Below are positions 16,801 through 25,132 of a stretch of DNA of 64,000 bases, one piece after another (position 1 is the stretch's first letter; each line of letters begins with the position of its first letter). A model generated the notes under the pieces. That model saw only the letters and a list, made by a program, of their open reading frames with translations, was not told the DNA's origin and made no database searches. A program made the translations under genes and the position numbers. The DNA is from Pelorhabdus rhamnosifermentans (GTDB taxonomy: Bacteria; Bacillota; Negativicutes; UMGS1260), in contig NZ_JAHGVE010000005.1 in assembly GCF_018835585.1 (NCBI RefSeq), forward strand, positions 1-64,000, written 5' to 3'.

Positions 16801-17091
16801 CTATGTGTTAAAATGAATTATTGTAAATATTTGAAAAACCAATACTAAAAATAGCATTACCATTGCTAAGTAATACATAGTTTCTAATTTAATTCCAATA
16901 CGAGTAATTTTCGCTTTAAAAACAGGATCTCTTCGACAACGTAAAAATTTGATAATGTTAGAAACTAGGTAAATAAAAACAACACATACTTCTATTATTT
17001 TTATCCAACTAAAAATATGATCAAACAGACTTAAAAATAGATAACTATATATTAGTATCTTATCTAAAGTAGTTTGTTTTTCCCATTCCAT
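16801..17091 (-). CDS. Small membrane protein, function unknown
   Basis: 96 residues with three hydrophobic stretches (ILIYSYLFLSLFDHIF, IIEVCVVFIYLVSNIIKFL, TMYYLAMVMLFLVLVFQIF) and a basic loop RCRRDPVFKAK. GGAGT precedes the ATG. It is convergent with the radical SAM gene. It could be an immunity or export helper for the peptide, but nothing in the sequence shows this. Confidence 0.55.
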   Translation of the reverse strand: MEWEKQTTLDKILIYSYLFLSLFDHIFSWIKIIEVCVVFIYLVSNIIKFLRCRRDPVFKAKITRIGIKLETMYYLAMVMLFLVLVFQIFTIIHFNT

Positions 17092-17187
17092 TCAGATTCT
17101 ACTCCTTTTTATTACGTATTTTCCTTATCAATCACTTTTTTTGATCTGCCTAGGTGGATATTTAGTAGATTTATTATCCTTCAAAAG

Positions 17188-17258
17188 CGTTCAATATAAA
17201 TACGATGTCTACCATCCATACTGTCGGTATCGACATTTCCCCAGTTGTAAACTAATAC
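17188..17258 (-). pseudogene. Short C-terminal gene remnant
   Basis: A minus-strand frame gives SVLVYNWGNVDTDSMDGR followed by HRIYIERF and stop, immediately after the hydrolase stop codon in another frame. It reads like the tail of a real protein with no body. Low certainty. The rest of 17092-17259 is empty. Confidence 0.25.
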
Positions 17259-17259
17259 G

Positions 17260-18222
17260 CTATGCTACTAATTTATTGTGAGAAGGTAGGACTGAGTTAT
17301 TTTGCAAATTCACAATGCTATTTTTTTCTAAAAACTTTCGAACCTCAACTTGCCATAATTTAATTGCGCTTGAATTGGTAGTGTCGTGATCAATTCCAGG
17401 CAAAATTATTAAATTTCCATTTCCGCCTGATGAAACAAAGGTATCAAACATCTCTTTTGTTTGATCAGGTGTTCGATTGGGTTCATCTGTGCCATAAATC
17501 CACAAAGTAGGAACTTTATTGGACTTACCAAGTATTTTGCAAGTTTCAGTAAGATTACGGTTGACAACTGGCTGCCAATTAGAGATTCGCGGTGCTTTTG
17601 CATAGTTTGTTGCACCAGAAAAATTAATAACACAAGCAACCCCATCTATTTTCACTGTAGAAGAAGATAAAGCAGCCCAACCACCTTGGGAATGGCCGGC
17701 GATAACATATTTATCTTTTAATACATAATCTTTCGTTTTAATATAATCAATAGCAGCTGATAAATCCTTAACCATTTCCAAACCAGAAGACAGTGGTGTG
17801 TCTTTATATTCATCCATAATGGAACCTTCCGAATTGCCAAAGCCTCTTCGGACTACATACATGACAACCAAATCTTCCCCTGCGAAGTATTTACAGATAT
17901 TGTTATACGCCAAATATTGTCTTGGATTTTTCGGTGGATTCGGGCCTTTCCTACCATGAGTAAAAATCATAACTTGATGTTGCTTATCATCCATAGGTCT
18001 ATAAATAACAGCTTCTAAAAGATGATTTTGATTATTAATATTCGCATTAAACATAATATGTTCAATGCAAATAGACTTTTCGATTCCATTTACTTCACTT
18101 TTATAATTACAGATAGTACTTTCAATAGTATAAGGTTCTTTTTCGTTTGCTAAACTAATTTGCTGGTTTGTAAAACTCAAAATAATTATAATAAAAATAA
18201 TTATAAAAAAAAATTTTTTCAC
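17260..18222 (-). CDS. Secreted alpha/beta hydrolase
   Basis: About 320 residues. The N-terminus is a signal peptide or anchor (KKFFFIIIFIIIILSFTNQ). The fold signatures are the oxyanion strand VMIFTHGRKGPNP, the nucleophile elbow AGHSQGG, a late acid region (WIYGTDEPNRTPDQ) and the final histidine in PGIDHDTTNS. The family hydrolyses esters, lactones or peptides. I chose GTG at 18222 because GAAGGAG stands just upstream; the ATG at 18255 would put hydrophilic residues before the signal. It stands alone on the minus strand in the middle of the plus-strand cluster. Confidence 0.75.
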   Translation of the reverse strand: MKKFFFIIIFIIIILSFTNQQISLANEKEPYTIESTICNYKSEVNGIEKSICIEHIMFNANINNQNHLLEAVIYRPMDDKQHQVMIFTHGRKGPNPPKNPRQYLAYNNICKYFAGEDLVVMYVVRRGFGNSEGSIMDEYKDTPLSSGLEMVKDLSAAIDYIKTKDYVLKDKYVIAGHSQGGWAALSSSTVKIDGVACVINFSGATNYAKAPRISNWQPVVNRNLTETCKILGKSNKVPTLWIYGTDEPNRTPDQTKEMFDTFVSSGGNGNLIILPGIDHDTTNSSAIKLWQVEVRKFLEKNSIVNLQNNSVLPSHNKLVA

Positions 18223-18479
18223 TACAGATTCTCCTTCACAATAATTTTCAGGCATTGTAAAAAAACTTTAATCAATATTCTTCCTAAAAAATATTAGCAT
18301 TTATTATCAATTATACCACAGTCTGGAATAAAAATAATAAAACCCACGTTTATACTATAAGAGGTGACGCCGCATAGAATCAAGTTAAGAATAGATGGCC
18401 TTTTGGTTTGTGCTTTTCTTTACTCAGATCAGCCCATTGTTATTGTATTGCGGGGCGTCTCTTTTTTCAAAGCCCACTT

Positions 18480-18800
18480 TTACTGATTATAAGAACGCTC
18501 CATATTAACTTAAAGATCACCACGTATTGCCATTAATGTCTGTTTTACGGTGATATAGTAATAGTAAGGATTTCACTAACGATGGTTTCATAAGCTAGAA
18601 ATCTAGAAAAGGTAGGGCCGTATCTTATCTGAAAATGGCAGTTCATCTAATTTATAAAATGAACAAATATAGAGATGATAAGTTGATAAAATCGGCATTT
18701 TCCGGTGTAATCCCTAACACAAAAGTCAATAAAAAAGACGTTACATTAATTTGTAACGTCTTTTTTATTGAATACAAGTTATGCTCAATCAACGTCATTT
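18480..18800 (+). other. Relic precursor cassette (leader and terminator without gene)
   Basis: Bases 18540-18640 resemble the leader at 14336-14440. Bases 18660-18766 resemble the 3' end and terminator after the second precursor-like gene (15350-15441): GGTGTAATCCCTAA beside GGTGTAATTCCTAA, and both run into a GACGTT/AACGTC hairpin. No open precursor frame remains between them. The gap 18223-18939 has no other gene. Confidence 0.5.
18731..18766 (+). terminator. Terminator of the relic cassette
   Basis: AAAAAAGACGTTACA ... TGTAACGTCTTTTTT, a symmetrical stem with T-runs on both strands. Confidence 0.8.
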
Positions 18801-18939
18801 AAATAAGGTGGTGAAAGAGTTCTTAATTATTGTTTTACTATTATAGGAAATTACTTTAATTTCAGCAAAGGGGCAGATGTATGACAAGAGCACATCGGTA
18901 GATGGTAAGTAATCAATAGAAAGAGGAGGTTAATTTATA

Positions 18940-19596
18940 ATGTTAGGAGATTTATCAAAACAATATGAATCAAACGGTGACCCGGCCTGTGTGTCGTCTG
19001 GTTGTGGTGATTTAGGCGGTCAGTCATATGGGATGTATCAATTTTCCTCAATTGATGGTGTAGTAGATGCATTTGTACAATGGACAAAACAGCAAGCCGA
19101 GCCTTTAAATAACTATGGCGTTGTGCTAGAAGAGAGCGGAGCAGTAAATAGTGCTGAATTTATTGCTAAGTGGCAAGAACTAGGAACCATTGATCCTATC
19201 GGGTTTGGACAACTACAACATGATTATATAAAAGCCGTCTACTATGATGAAGCCGTGCAAAACCTAATAGATAACTTAGGGATCGATGTTAATAATCACT
19301 CGGAAGCACTTCAACAAGTTTTATGGAGTAGAGCCGTACAATACTCAGCAGGAAATATGGTAGAACTATTTAATGATGCATGTAACATTGCCGGACAAAA
19401 TATATCAAATATCAGCGATTACGATCTAATATATAATATCTATGAATTTCTTATTCAAGATGGCAACCAAGCATATCAAACAGATAATGGGTTGTGGCAC
19501 AGCCCTAATGATTGGCTAAATGGTAGTCATGACATTATAAATAGCCTGATAAACAGATTTTATAATGAGCGTGTCGAAGCATTAGCAATGTTATAA
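18940..19596 (+). CDS. Phage-type lysozyme/transglycosylase-like protein
   Basis: 218 residues. The opening MLGDLSKQYESNGDPAC, then GDLGGQSYGMYQFSS and later DPIGFGQLQHDYIKAVYYD form a pattern I associate with phage-derived muramidase or VgrG-related proteins. The early Glu (YESNG) followed by SYGMYQFSS is like a goose-type or Slt lysozyme site. No signal peptide is present, so release would depend on a holin. It starts a run of six plus-strand genes that ends at the terminator near 23930. RBS AGAGGAGG. Confidence 0.6.
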   Translation: MLGDLSKQYESNGDPACVSSGCGDLGGQSYGMYQFSSIDGVVDAFVQWTKQQAEPLNNYGVVLEESGAVNSAEFIAKWQELGTIDPIGFGQLQHDYIKAVYYDEAVQNLIDNLGIDVNNHSEALQQVLWSRAVQYSAGNMVELFNDACNIAGQNISNISDYDLIYNIYEFLIQDGNQAYQTDNGLWHSPNDWLNGSHDIINSLINRFYNERVEALAML

Positions 19597-19629
19597 AAAA
19601 CAATAAATATGAGAAAGAAGAGAATAAAT

Positions 19630-20358
19630 ATGGAAAATTTGATTATAAGCGTTAACAAAGATCCAAACAAAAAAAACATTCTGTTTGGTCTTATCAGTAA
19701 TGAGAAGGCTGATCTTCCTAAATCAAATGATACTCGAATTGCTTTTGTAAAGTTACCTTTGTCTAATATAATCAACGTTAATGATGAAATTTATTCCGGA
19801 ATTACTATTGGGGAATTTATTAAAAATCACAATGAGGCGTTGAAAATTTTACCGGCTTTTAAATTTTCATCTTTAACTAAACAATGGTATTTTGAGTTAT
19901 CAGTTAAAGAATTTACTAAAATAAGATCATGGGAAATAAAACAATTTTATCTACAAAAAATGCTTAATAGGTATCCTATATGGAAACAAATTAATTTGAC
20001 TAATGATAAAGACTATGCATTATTACAACTATCTAATTTAACTCAGCTAAATACTGAAGAAGTTATGAAAAATATACAACAAATTATATCTATTAATAAT
20101 TCAACTTGTTTAAATGATATTAAGAAGTTTCAGAAAAATATTGGCAGTATGGATTTTAAAAAGTTTAGTTGTCTGCAACCAATAACTTTCAAAGTTTCTG
20201 ATATTGAGAAGTGGGTTATTCCTGTACTGAATTACCTAATATACTATTACACAGCATGTAGACTGCGTTATATTATCACTAATGAAGAGAAAAGATTAAA
20301 TCTATGTACAACTTATGAGGCTATTAATTTTTTTAATCCAATTGATCCAACGCTATAA
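19630..20358 (+). CDS. Orphan protein of the phosphoribosyltransferase operon
   Basis: 242 residues, rich in Lys, Asn and Ile, with no signal peptide or membrane helix. Notable segments are NPNKK-like MENLIISVNKDPNKKNI, NDTRIAFVKLPLSNIINV, and an aromatic C-terminal helix (VIPVLNYLIYYYTACRL). I recognise no family. I start it at ATG 19630 because AAGAAGAG lies upstream, whereas the ATG at 19609 has none. It begins 33 bp after the lysozyme-like gene and ends 20 bp before the phosphoribosyltransferase gene, so it is co-transcribed with both. Confidence 0.6.
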   Translation: MENLIISVNKDPNKKNILFGLISNEKADLPKSNDTRIAFVKLPLSNIINVNDEIYSGITIGEFIKNHNEALKILPAFKFSSLTKQWYFELSVKEFTKIRSWEIKQFYLQKMLNRYPIWKQINLTNDKDYALLQLSNLTQLNTEEVMKNIQQIISINNSTCLNDIKKFQKNIGSMDFKKFSCLQPITFKVSDIEKWVIPVLNYLIYYYTACRLRYIITNEEKRLNLCTTYEAINFFNPIDPTL

Positions 20359-20378
20359 TCGACAGGAGAGTATAAAAT

Positions 20379-22031
20379 ATGAATAATTTAGAATTGATAC
20401 GGTTTAATCTTATGAATAACGCAATTAAGTTTGGCGAAGGAGTCGGACCCCAAGGAAACCCTTGGCGATGGGGTATTGATACTAGAGAAATATTATTGCA
20501 TCCTAAAATATTATCAGCAGCAAGTCGATTAATTTGGGAACGAATAAAGAAATACAATCCAACCATTGTCGCAGGAATTGAATTGGCAGCAGTTCCATTG
20601 TTAATTGGAATTGCTCATGAAGCGTATAAAGATGGTAATGATAATCTGCGATCAGTGATTGTGCGAAAAGAGCCTAAAAAATATGGTCGTTTGAGGACTC
20701 TAGAAGGTACATTGCCTAAAGTTGGGGATAGAATTGTTGTAGTAGACGACATCGTTAGTGCAGGACAATCTATTATGAAAGCAGTACAGATTTTAAAAAA
20801 TACACCTGGAGAAATTGTTGCTGTTGCAGCCTTGCTTAATTTTAAGCGTAAAGGTGAGATTTTTATCAATTCCATCGGCATTCCATTTGAGTTCATATAT
20901 GATTTGGTTGACATGGGAATGAAATATAGAGATACATGGAAAAACGACTTAGATTTTCCACTTAAGTGGAAATCAAAAGTAAATAATACGAGTAGAAGAA
21001 TGATTGAAGGGGGTCCATTAATTTATAAAAATAGAATTTATGTCCCAACAGACAGATGGACTTTTATGATATTAGATTTGAATGGAAATATTATTAAAGA
21101 ATTTCCACTAGTCGAAGACAAATGGAAAAAAGGTAGTCGATCTGTTCCAATCATCTATAATGAAAAAGTCTACTTTGGTGCTTATGGTGGAGGCTTATAT
21201 ATCTATGATATAGCTAACGATACTTTGAAAAACGCAGGCGTTCCTTCTCTAGTAAGAATACATAGTAATCCAATTGTGATTGATAATAAAATCATTGTAA
21301 CTGATGAAACTAATGAAAAGCCAGGGGGCGGTATCTTCTGTATAGATGTTGATACATTAAAAACAATATGGAATATAAGAGCAGAGAACTATGTAGTTTC
21401 TACACCAACATACATAAAAGAAATTGATGCAGTTGTTTTTGGAGCTAACGATTATAGAATTTATTGCATTAACGTAACAAACGGCAAGGTCCTTTGGCAA
21501 TTATATACAGGTGGCGAAGTTAAGGGAAATATTGCTTATGAAGCGGGCAAGTGTTATGCAGGTTCATTTAATGGATATATTTATTGTTTACATGCTAAAG
21601 ATGGTTCATTGGTATGGAAAAGAAAAATCGGACATAGAATTTTCTTTAATCCAATTATCTCGAATGATCATATATTAGTTGCCTCAGATTCACATAAATT
21701 TTTTGCTTTAAATAAACATACTGGTGATATCGTATGGATATCATCATTTAAGAGATGGAGTCAAGGCGAAGCTGTTCTATATCAAGATATGGTTTTTGTT
21801 GGTTCTGCTGACAGTTATGTGTATGCATTGGAGCAGAATACTGGAAAGATAAAATGGAGATATAAAACTGGAGATGAGGTTGGTTGTTCCTTAGTTATTG
21901 CAGATGATTGTTTATATGTAACTTCATGGGATGGATATTTATATTGTTTTGATTTGAAAAATGAGGAACGCAATTCTGAGTGTCAACCTAGAAGCGATTT
22001 CAGAAAGGAACTTTCAAATGAAATTTGTTAA
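20379..22031 (+). CDS. PyrE-like phosphoribosyltransferase fused to a PQQ-type beta-propeller
   Basis: 550 residues in two parts. Residues 1-195 form a type I phosphoribosyltransferase: the PRPP-binding motif RIVVVDDIVSAGQS at about 118-131, and before it a flexible loop VRKEPKKYGRLRTLEG as in orotate phosphoribosyltransferase. Residues 200-535 carry repeated propeller blades with GxxxWxY-type endings (GKVLWQLYTGGE, GSLVWKRKIGH, GDIVWISSF, GKIKWRYKTGDE) and VYALE/LYCFDL strands, as in PQQ-like or BamB propellers. The protein has no signal peptide, so the propeller is probably cytoplasmic. Its stop overlaps the AMMECR1 start by 14 bp. The substrate base is unknown; orotate is possible but a modified nucleobase or a signalling role is equally open. 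Confidence 0.8.
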   Translation: MNNLELIRFNLMNNAIKFGEGVGPQGNPWRWGIDTREILLHPKILSAASRLIWERIKKYNPTIVAGIELAAVPLLIGIAHEAYKDGNDNLRSVIVRKEPKKYGRLRTLEGTLPKVGDRIVVVDDIVSAGQSIMKAVQILKNTPGEIVAVAALLNFKRKGEIFINSIGIPFEFIYDLVDMGMKYRDTWKNDLDFPLKWKSKVNNTSRRMIEGGPLIYKNRIYVPTDRWTFMILDLNGNIIKEFPLVEDKWKKGSRSVPIIYNEKVYFGAYGGGLYIYDIANDTLKNAGVPSLVRIHSNPIVIDNKIIVTDETNEKPGGGIFCIDVDTLKTIWNIRAENYVVSTPTYIKEIDAVVFGANDYRIYCINVTNGKVLWQLYTGGEVKGNIAYEAGKCYAGSFNGYIYCLHAKDGSLVWKRKIGHRIFFNPIISNDHILVASDSHKFFALNKHTGDIVWISSFKRWSQGEAVLYQDMVFVGSADSYVYALEQNTGKIKWRYKTGDEVGCSLVIADDCLYVTSWDGYLYCFDLKNEERNSECQPRSDFRKELSNEIC

Positions 22032-22551
22032 TAATAGTCAATATCCTAAGTTAGCAAGACGATCTTTAGAATATTTCTTAAAAACGGGAGAAGATATAGA
22101 ATTACCGCCTGATTTTAACGATAAAGGTATACAAGCTGCAGTCTTTGTTTCTATAAAGAAAAATGGGAAAAACCGAGGATGTATAGGTACAATTTATCCT
22201 AAAAAATCCAATATAGGGTTAGAGATTATTTACTGTGCAATTCGAGCTGGTACTCAAGACCCTAGATTTTGGGCTATTAATTTGGAAGAATTAGAAAATC
22301 TTAGTTTTTCAGTAGATGTACTTTCAATACCCGAAAAAAATGTTAAGATATGTGACTTGGATCCAAATGAGTATGGAATTACAGTTTACAATGATAAAAA
22401 ACGAGGTATCATTTTACCTAGGTTGGAAGGAATAAGCACCATTGAAAAGCAATTAAAAATTGTTAAATCAAAAGCGAAAATGTACGATGATGAAACTTTT
22501 ACAATTAACAGATTTACTACAGTTCGCCATATAGAAAAAGGCACAGAGTAA
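22018..22551 (+). CDS. AMMECR1-domain protein
   Basis: 177 residues covering the whole AMMECR1 domain: an N-terminal helix pair (YPKLARRSLEYFLKTGED), the hallmark NRGCIGT (about 60-66), ARxGTQDPRFW-type segment (AIRAGTQDPRFWAINLEEL), then FSVDVLS and the GIILPRLEG loop. Family members are known beside MEMO and radical SAM proteins, but their chemistry is unsettled. I start it at ATG 22018 behind AAAGGAAC; it overlaps the phosphoribosyltransferase gene, which indicates coupled translation. Confidence 0.85.
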   Translation: MKFVNNSQYPKLARRSLEYFLKTGEDIELPPDFNDKGIQAAVFVSIKKNGKNRGCIGTIYPKKSNIGLEIIYCAIRAGTQDPRFWAINLEELENLSFSVDVLSIPEKNVKICDLDPNEYGITVYNDKKRGIILPRLEGISTIEKQLKIVKSKAKMYDDETFTINRFTTVRHIEKGTE

Positions 22552-22618
22552 CAATAATTGCATAAAATATGCGAACTAGCTTTAAAAGGTAGCTATTTTA
22601 TGTCTAGGAGGATGAAGC

Positions 22619-22951
22619 GTGGATGAAATCAATGCCGTAATGACGTATGGGGCCGGAGCAGTTGCTCTGGCCTTTGTTTTTAAACTACTTTGGGACTATC
22701 AGACAAATTTATCAAAGTCGATGAAATTGCTATCGAAAGCGGTAGATAACAACACGCAAGTTACTGTAGAGACATCCCACGCTATGGAACGGATTAGTGA
22801 AAGTTTACAGCATCATGACAATCGAGCACAAGAAATGAAAGTAAAAATCGAAGGATTAGCAGATAATGTAGAATCAAAATTAAAAGAAAGCTGCAATTCT
22901 AACCAAGTTATTCGTGATAAAGTTGTAGAAATAGCGGCTAATTTAAAATAA
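22619..22951 (+). CDS. Holin-like small membrane protein with coiled coil
   Basis: 110 residues starting at GTG behind TAGGAGG. One membrane helix near the N-terminus (AVMTYGAGAVALAFVFKLLW) is followed by a long charged helical region suited to a coiled coil (SHAMERISESLQHHDNRAQ). This build resembles XhlA/BhlA-type phage lysis accessories. Its place between the lysozyme-like and papain-like genes supports a lysis or export role. Confidence 0.5.
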   Translation: MDEINAVMTYGAGAVALAFVFKLLWDYQTNLSKSMKLLSKAVDNNTQVTVETSHAMERISESLQHHDNRAQEMKVKIEGLADNVESKLKESCNSNQVIRDKVVEIAANLK

Positions 22952-23031
22952 AAGAGACGTAAAATTCATTTTATTAATCTAGAGGAACGTAAGATATCGA
23001 TACGGACTCATTGAGCAAAGGGGGGGAATTA

Positions 23032-23892
23032 ATGGCTAAAGTATCCATCATTTTTGTTCATGGTGATACATTTATTGATAAGTCAATTGACGATATAACC
23101 AATGGTAAATATAGTCATACCGCTATTAAAATTCTTGGAGGAGTCCTGGAAGCATTGGGGATGCCAGATGATGGAGATAAATATCCGGGAATACATCTAC
23201 ATGATTTAGGCAAGTATGATAACAAGCCATACGTTGAATTTGTTAGTGTAGAATTGCCTGATCTAGCTGCCGCCGAGAATGAAGCCAGAAATATGATAGG
23301 CATGTTTTATTCCTACATAGGGTGTATCGAGGGTGGCACCTATGACCTATTTGGCATAAATCTCCGCCCTTGGTTCAACAAAATAATTAATATATTGATA
23401 ACAAAGTTTTTTCACATTCCAGTAAACTTAAGCACTGGAAAGTGGACCATGAACTGTAGTGAGACCGTCACCCGAATATTAAGGGCTGGCGGTCTCAACG
23501 TTTTACCTGGAGTTGATGCAGATTGCGTAACGCCTATGGATTTATACAGGTATTTAACTGCTGGTGCAGTTAAAAATAAAAATAGTATTAAGGAGAATGA
23601 TAACATGAGTGAAGAAGCTACAAATACATCTACAGAGGCTGCGACTACAGCAACGAATGCATTAAAAGAGGCAGCTATTACCGAGATTGACAATGCAACA
23701 ACTAGCGGGAGTACGTCGGTTACAACTTGGGTGACATCCGAAATTACCAGATTAAGATCAGAAATTAAGGCCACATCAAGCTTTACAGTGGCGGCCCGTG
23801 ACAGAATTGAAATCGCAGCATTAGAGGCCATGTCTGTCGTTTCCCTCGCCGAATTAAAAAACCTTTCTACAAAACTTAAAAGCAAAGTCTAA
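23032..23892 (+). CDS. NlpC/P60-superfamily (YiiX-type, permuted papain-like) peptidase
   Basis: 286 residues. A catalytic His lies near the N-terminus (GKYSHTAIKILGG) and a Cys in MNCSETVTRIL near residue 140. This order (His before Cys) is that of circularly permuted papain-like hydrolases. The last 90 residues are Ala/Thr-rich and helical (TNTSTEAATTATNALKEAA) and may bind a partner. I start it at ATG 23032 right after GGGGGG; a TTG 21 bases upstream is less likely. It is the last gene of the run. Confidence 0.65.
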   Translation: MAKVSIIFVHGDTFIDKSIDDITNGKYSHTAIKILGGVLEALGMPDDGDKYPGIHLHDLGKYDNKPYVEFVSVELPDLAAAENEARNMIGMFYSYIGCIEGGTYDLFGINLRPWFNKIINILITKFFHIPVNLSTGKWTMNCSETVTRILRAGGLNVLPGVDADCVTPMDLYRYLTAGAVKNKNSIKENDNMSEEATNTSTEAATTATNALKEAAITEIDNATTSGSTSVTTWVTSEITRLRSEIKATSSFTVAARDRIEIAALEAMSVVSLAELKNLSTKLKSKV

Positions 23893-23904
23893 TAATATCT
23901 TTTA

Positions 23905-23935
23905 GCGCCCTTGGCTTTGGCTGAGGGCTTTTTTG
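23905..23935 (+). terminator. Terminator of the 18.9-23.9 kb gene run
   Basis: GCCCTTGGCTTTGGCTGAGGGC followed by a T-rich tract. Confidence 0.85.
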
Positions 23936-24119
23936 CTTTTGGGAGCAATCTATGTCATTGAATTGTATGCCATTTTAAAATATATTTATAATTAGTTTAA
24001 TAAATTAGTTCATAATTTCATTTACCGATTTTTGGATTTCTGTCCGTTTAGCTACTTTTCTACGAATTATAGGAAATATGCAAGTTGTTTTCATAATTGA
24101 ATTTCTTTTTTCAAGATAG

Positions 24120-24153
24120 CAACAAACCGCTCTAATGTTAGAGAGGTTTGTTT
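24120..24153. terminator. Hairpin in gene-free stretch
   Basis: CAACAAACCGCTCTAATG ... AGAGAGGTTTGTTTTG stem. The region 23936-24377 has no supported gene. Confidence 0.5.
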
Positions 24154-24377
24154 TGCATAAAAAGGAATTAACACAAAAATATGTAGAATAAACCAAGAAA
24201 GAGAAAAACCGCCTCAACTTTAGCCGGCTGTAGCGGTAGATCTCTAGTTCAAAATGAGCACAGGATAGGTTTCTATCCAAGTGCTAGTTTTCTGTTGTGT
24301 TTATTATATTTTATAAAAAAATCCCTTCTATTTTAAAAAAAATTAAAAGGAGTCACAAATATGGGGGTTGACTTTAT

Positions 24378-24665
24378 ATGATCGTAGACGAAAACATTTG
24401 CAGATTTATTGAAAGGGCAGCAAAAGCACAAGATGATTTTACAACCAGTTTTATGGCCCGATCCTTAGTACAAGCTACAATGCCACATTCAAAGCCAAAA
24501 GCAAATTGTTACTATCGAGAAAATGGTGATTATACTCTTGTTATGTATGGTCATCCTAAATATGGTACTCCTTATGGGATAATACCTCGATTGCTTTTGT
24601 CATGGATTACGACAGAAGTTGTCCGGAAAAAAAGTAGAGAAATTGAATTAGGTCATAGCCTCCAA
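24378..24665 (+). pseudogene. N-terminal fragment of a plasmid RepA replication protein
   Basis: About 96 residues (SMVQATMPHSKPK-like segment reads LVQATMPHSKPKANCYY, then GHPKYGTPYGIIPRLLLSW and TTEVVRKKSREIELGHSL). They match the start of the plasmid-encoded RepA family (PF04796). The homology breaks at the TAG near 24666 where the family continues for another ~200 residues. The fragment marks a plasmid-derived piece fused into the region. Confidence 0.65.
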
Positions 24666-24666
24666 T

Positions 24667-24792
24667 AGAGTAGGAGTCCCCTTCGACCGCATAGACGGTT
24701 TTAAGTAGCAGTTGGCGGTCTTTTGGCATCCAGCCGCATTCATATACATAGACTTTCATACTCTCCGGCACATGCATGACAACCATATCCCG
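24667..24792 (-). pseudogene. Internal fragment of an unidentified gene
   Basis: The minus strand reads MVVMHVPESMKVYVYECGW, then MPKDRQLLLKTVYAVEGDSY, and stops being coding at both ends. It abuts the RepA fragment, so this is a junction of two broken genes. Family unknown. Confidence 0.35.
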
Positions 24793-24905
24793 GTTTATAT
24801 AATTTGTAAAATAGATATTTTTTTGGCGATTACTTCTTTTCCTTTGCTATAATGTTAAAGGGACGGAGGCCCCCGTCCCAAAACCGAATAGAGGAGGTGA
24901 GATTC

Positions 24906-25061
24906 ATGAGGATTTCTCCTTGAATACTTGTCTGGTTAATTATCGCAGCAACGATAATATTAGTTAGGCCAGCACAAGTAGTTATCTGGTTCAGACGAAT
25001 CACAATACCTTCGTCTCGAATAGTAGGCCTACATGAGGGCGGCTTTTTTGCATCCCAATAA
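24906..25061 (+). pseudogene. Small membrane-peptide gene with in-frame TGA at codon 6
   Basis: ATG behind GAGGAGGTGA opens MRISP, then TGA, and the same frame continues ILVWLIIAATIILVRPAQV, VIWFRRITIPSSRIVG, LHEGGFFASQ and TAA. A one-helix membrane peptide of 51 codons is apparent if the TGA was once a sense codon (GGA, TGG or similar). It is followed by a good terminator. A nonsense mutation is the simplest reading; programmed recoding is not supported by any visible signal. Confidence 0.5.
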
Positions 25062-25065
25062 ACCA

Positions 25066-25106
25066 CCAGGATTCCTGTATAACTGCAAATATCCTGGATT
25101 TTTTTT
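25066..25106 (+). terminator. Terminator after the small peptide gene
   Basis: CCAGGAT ... ATCCTGG with a run of nine T's. A second hairpin (GGGACGGAGGCCCCCGTCCC, 24856-24875) lies upstream of the peptide gene. Confidence 0.75.
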
Positions 25107-25132
25107 CAAAATTTTCCTTTACATAGTTTTTT

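Noticed and set aside
24906-25061. Selenocysteine or suppressed TGA
   Set aside because: No SECIS-like structure was recognisable just after the TGA and the context is a membrane peptide, so a plain mutation is preferred.
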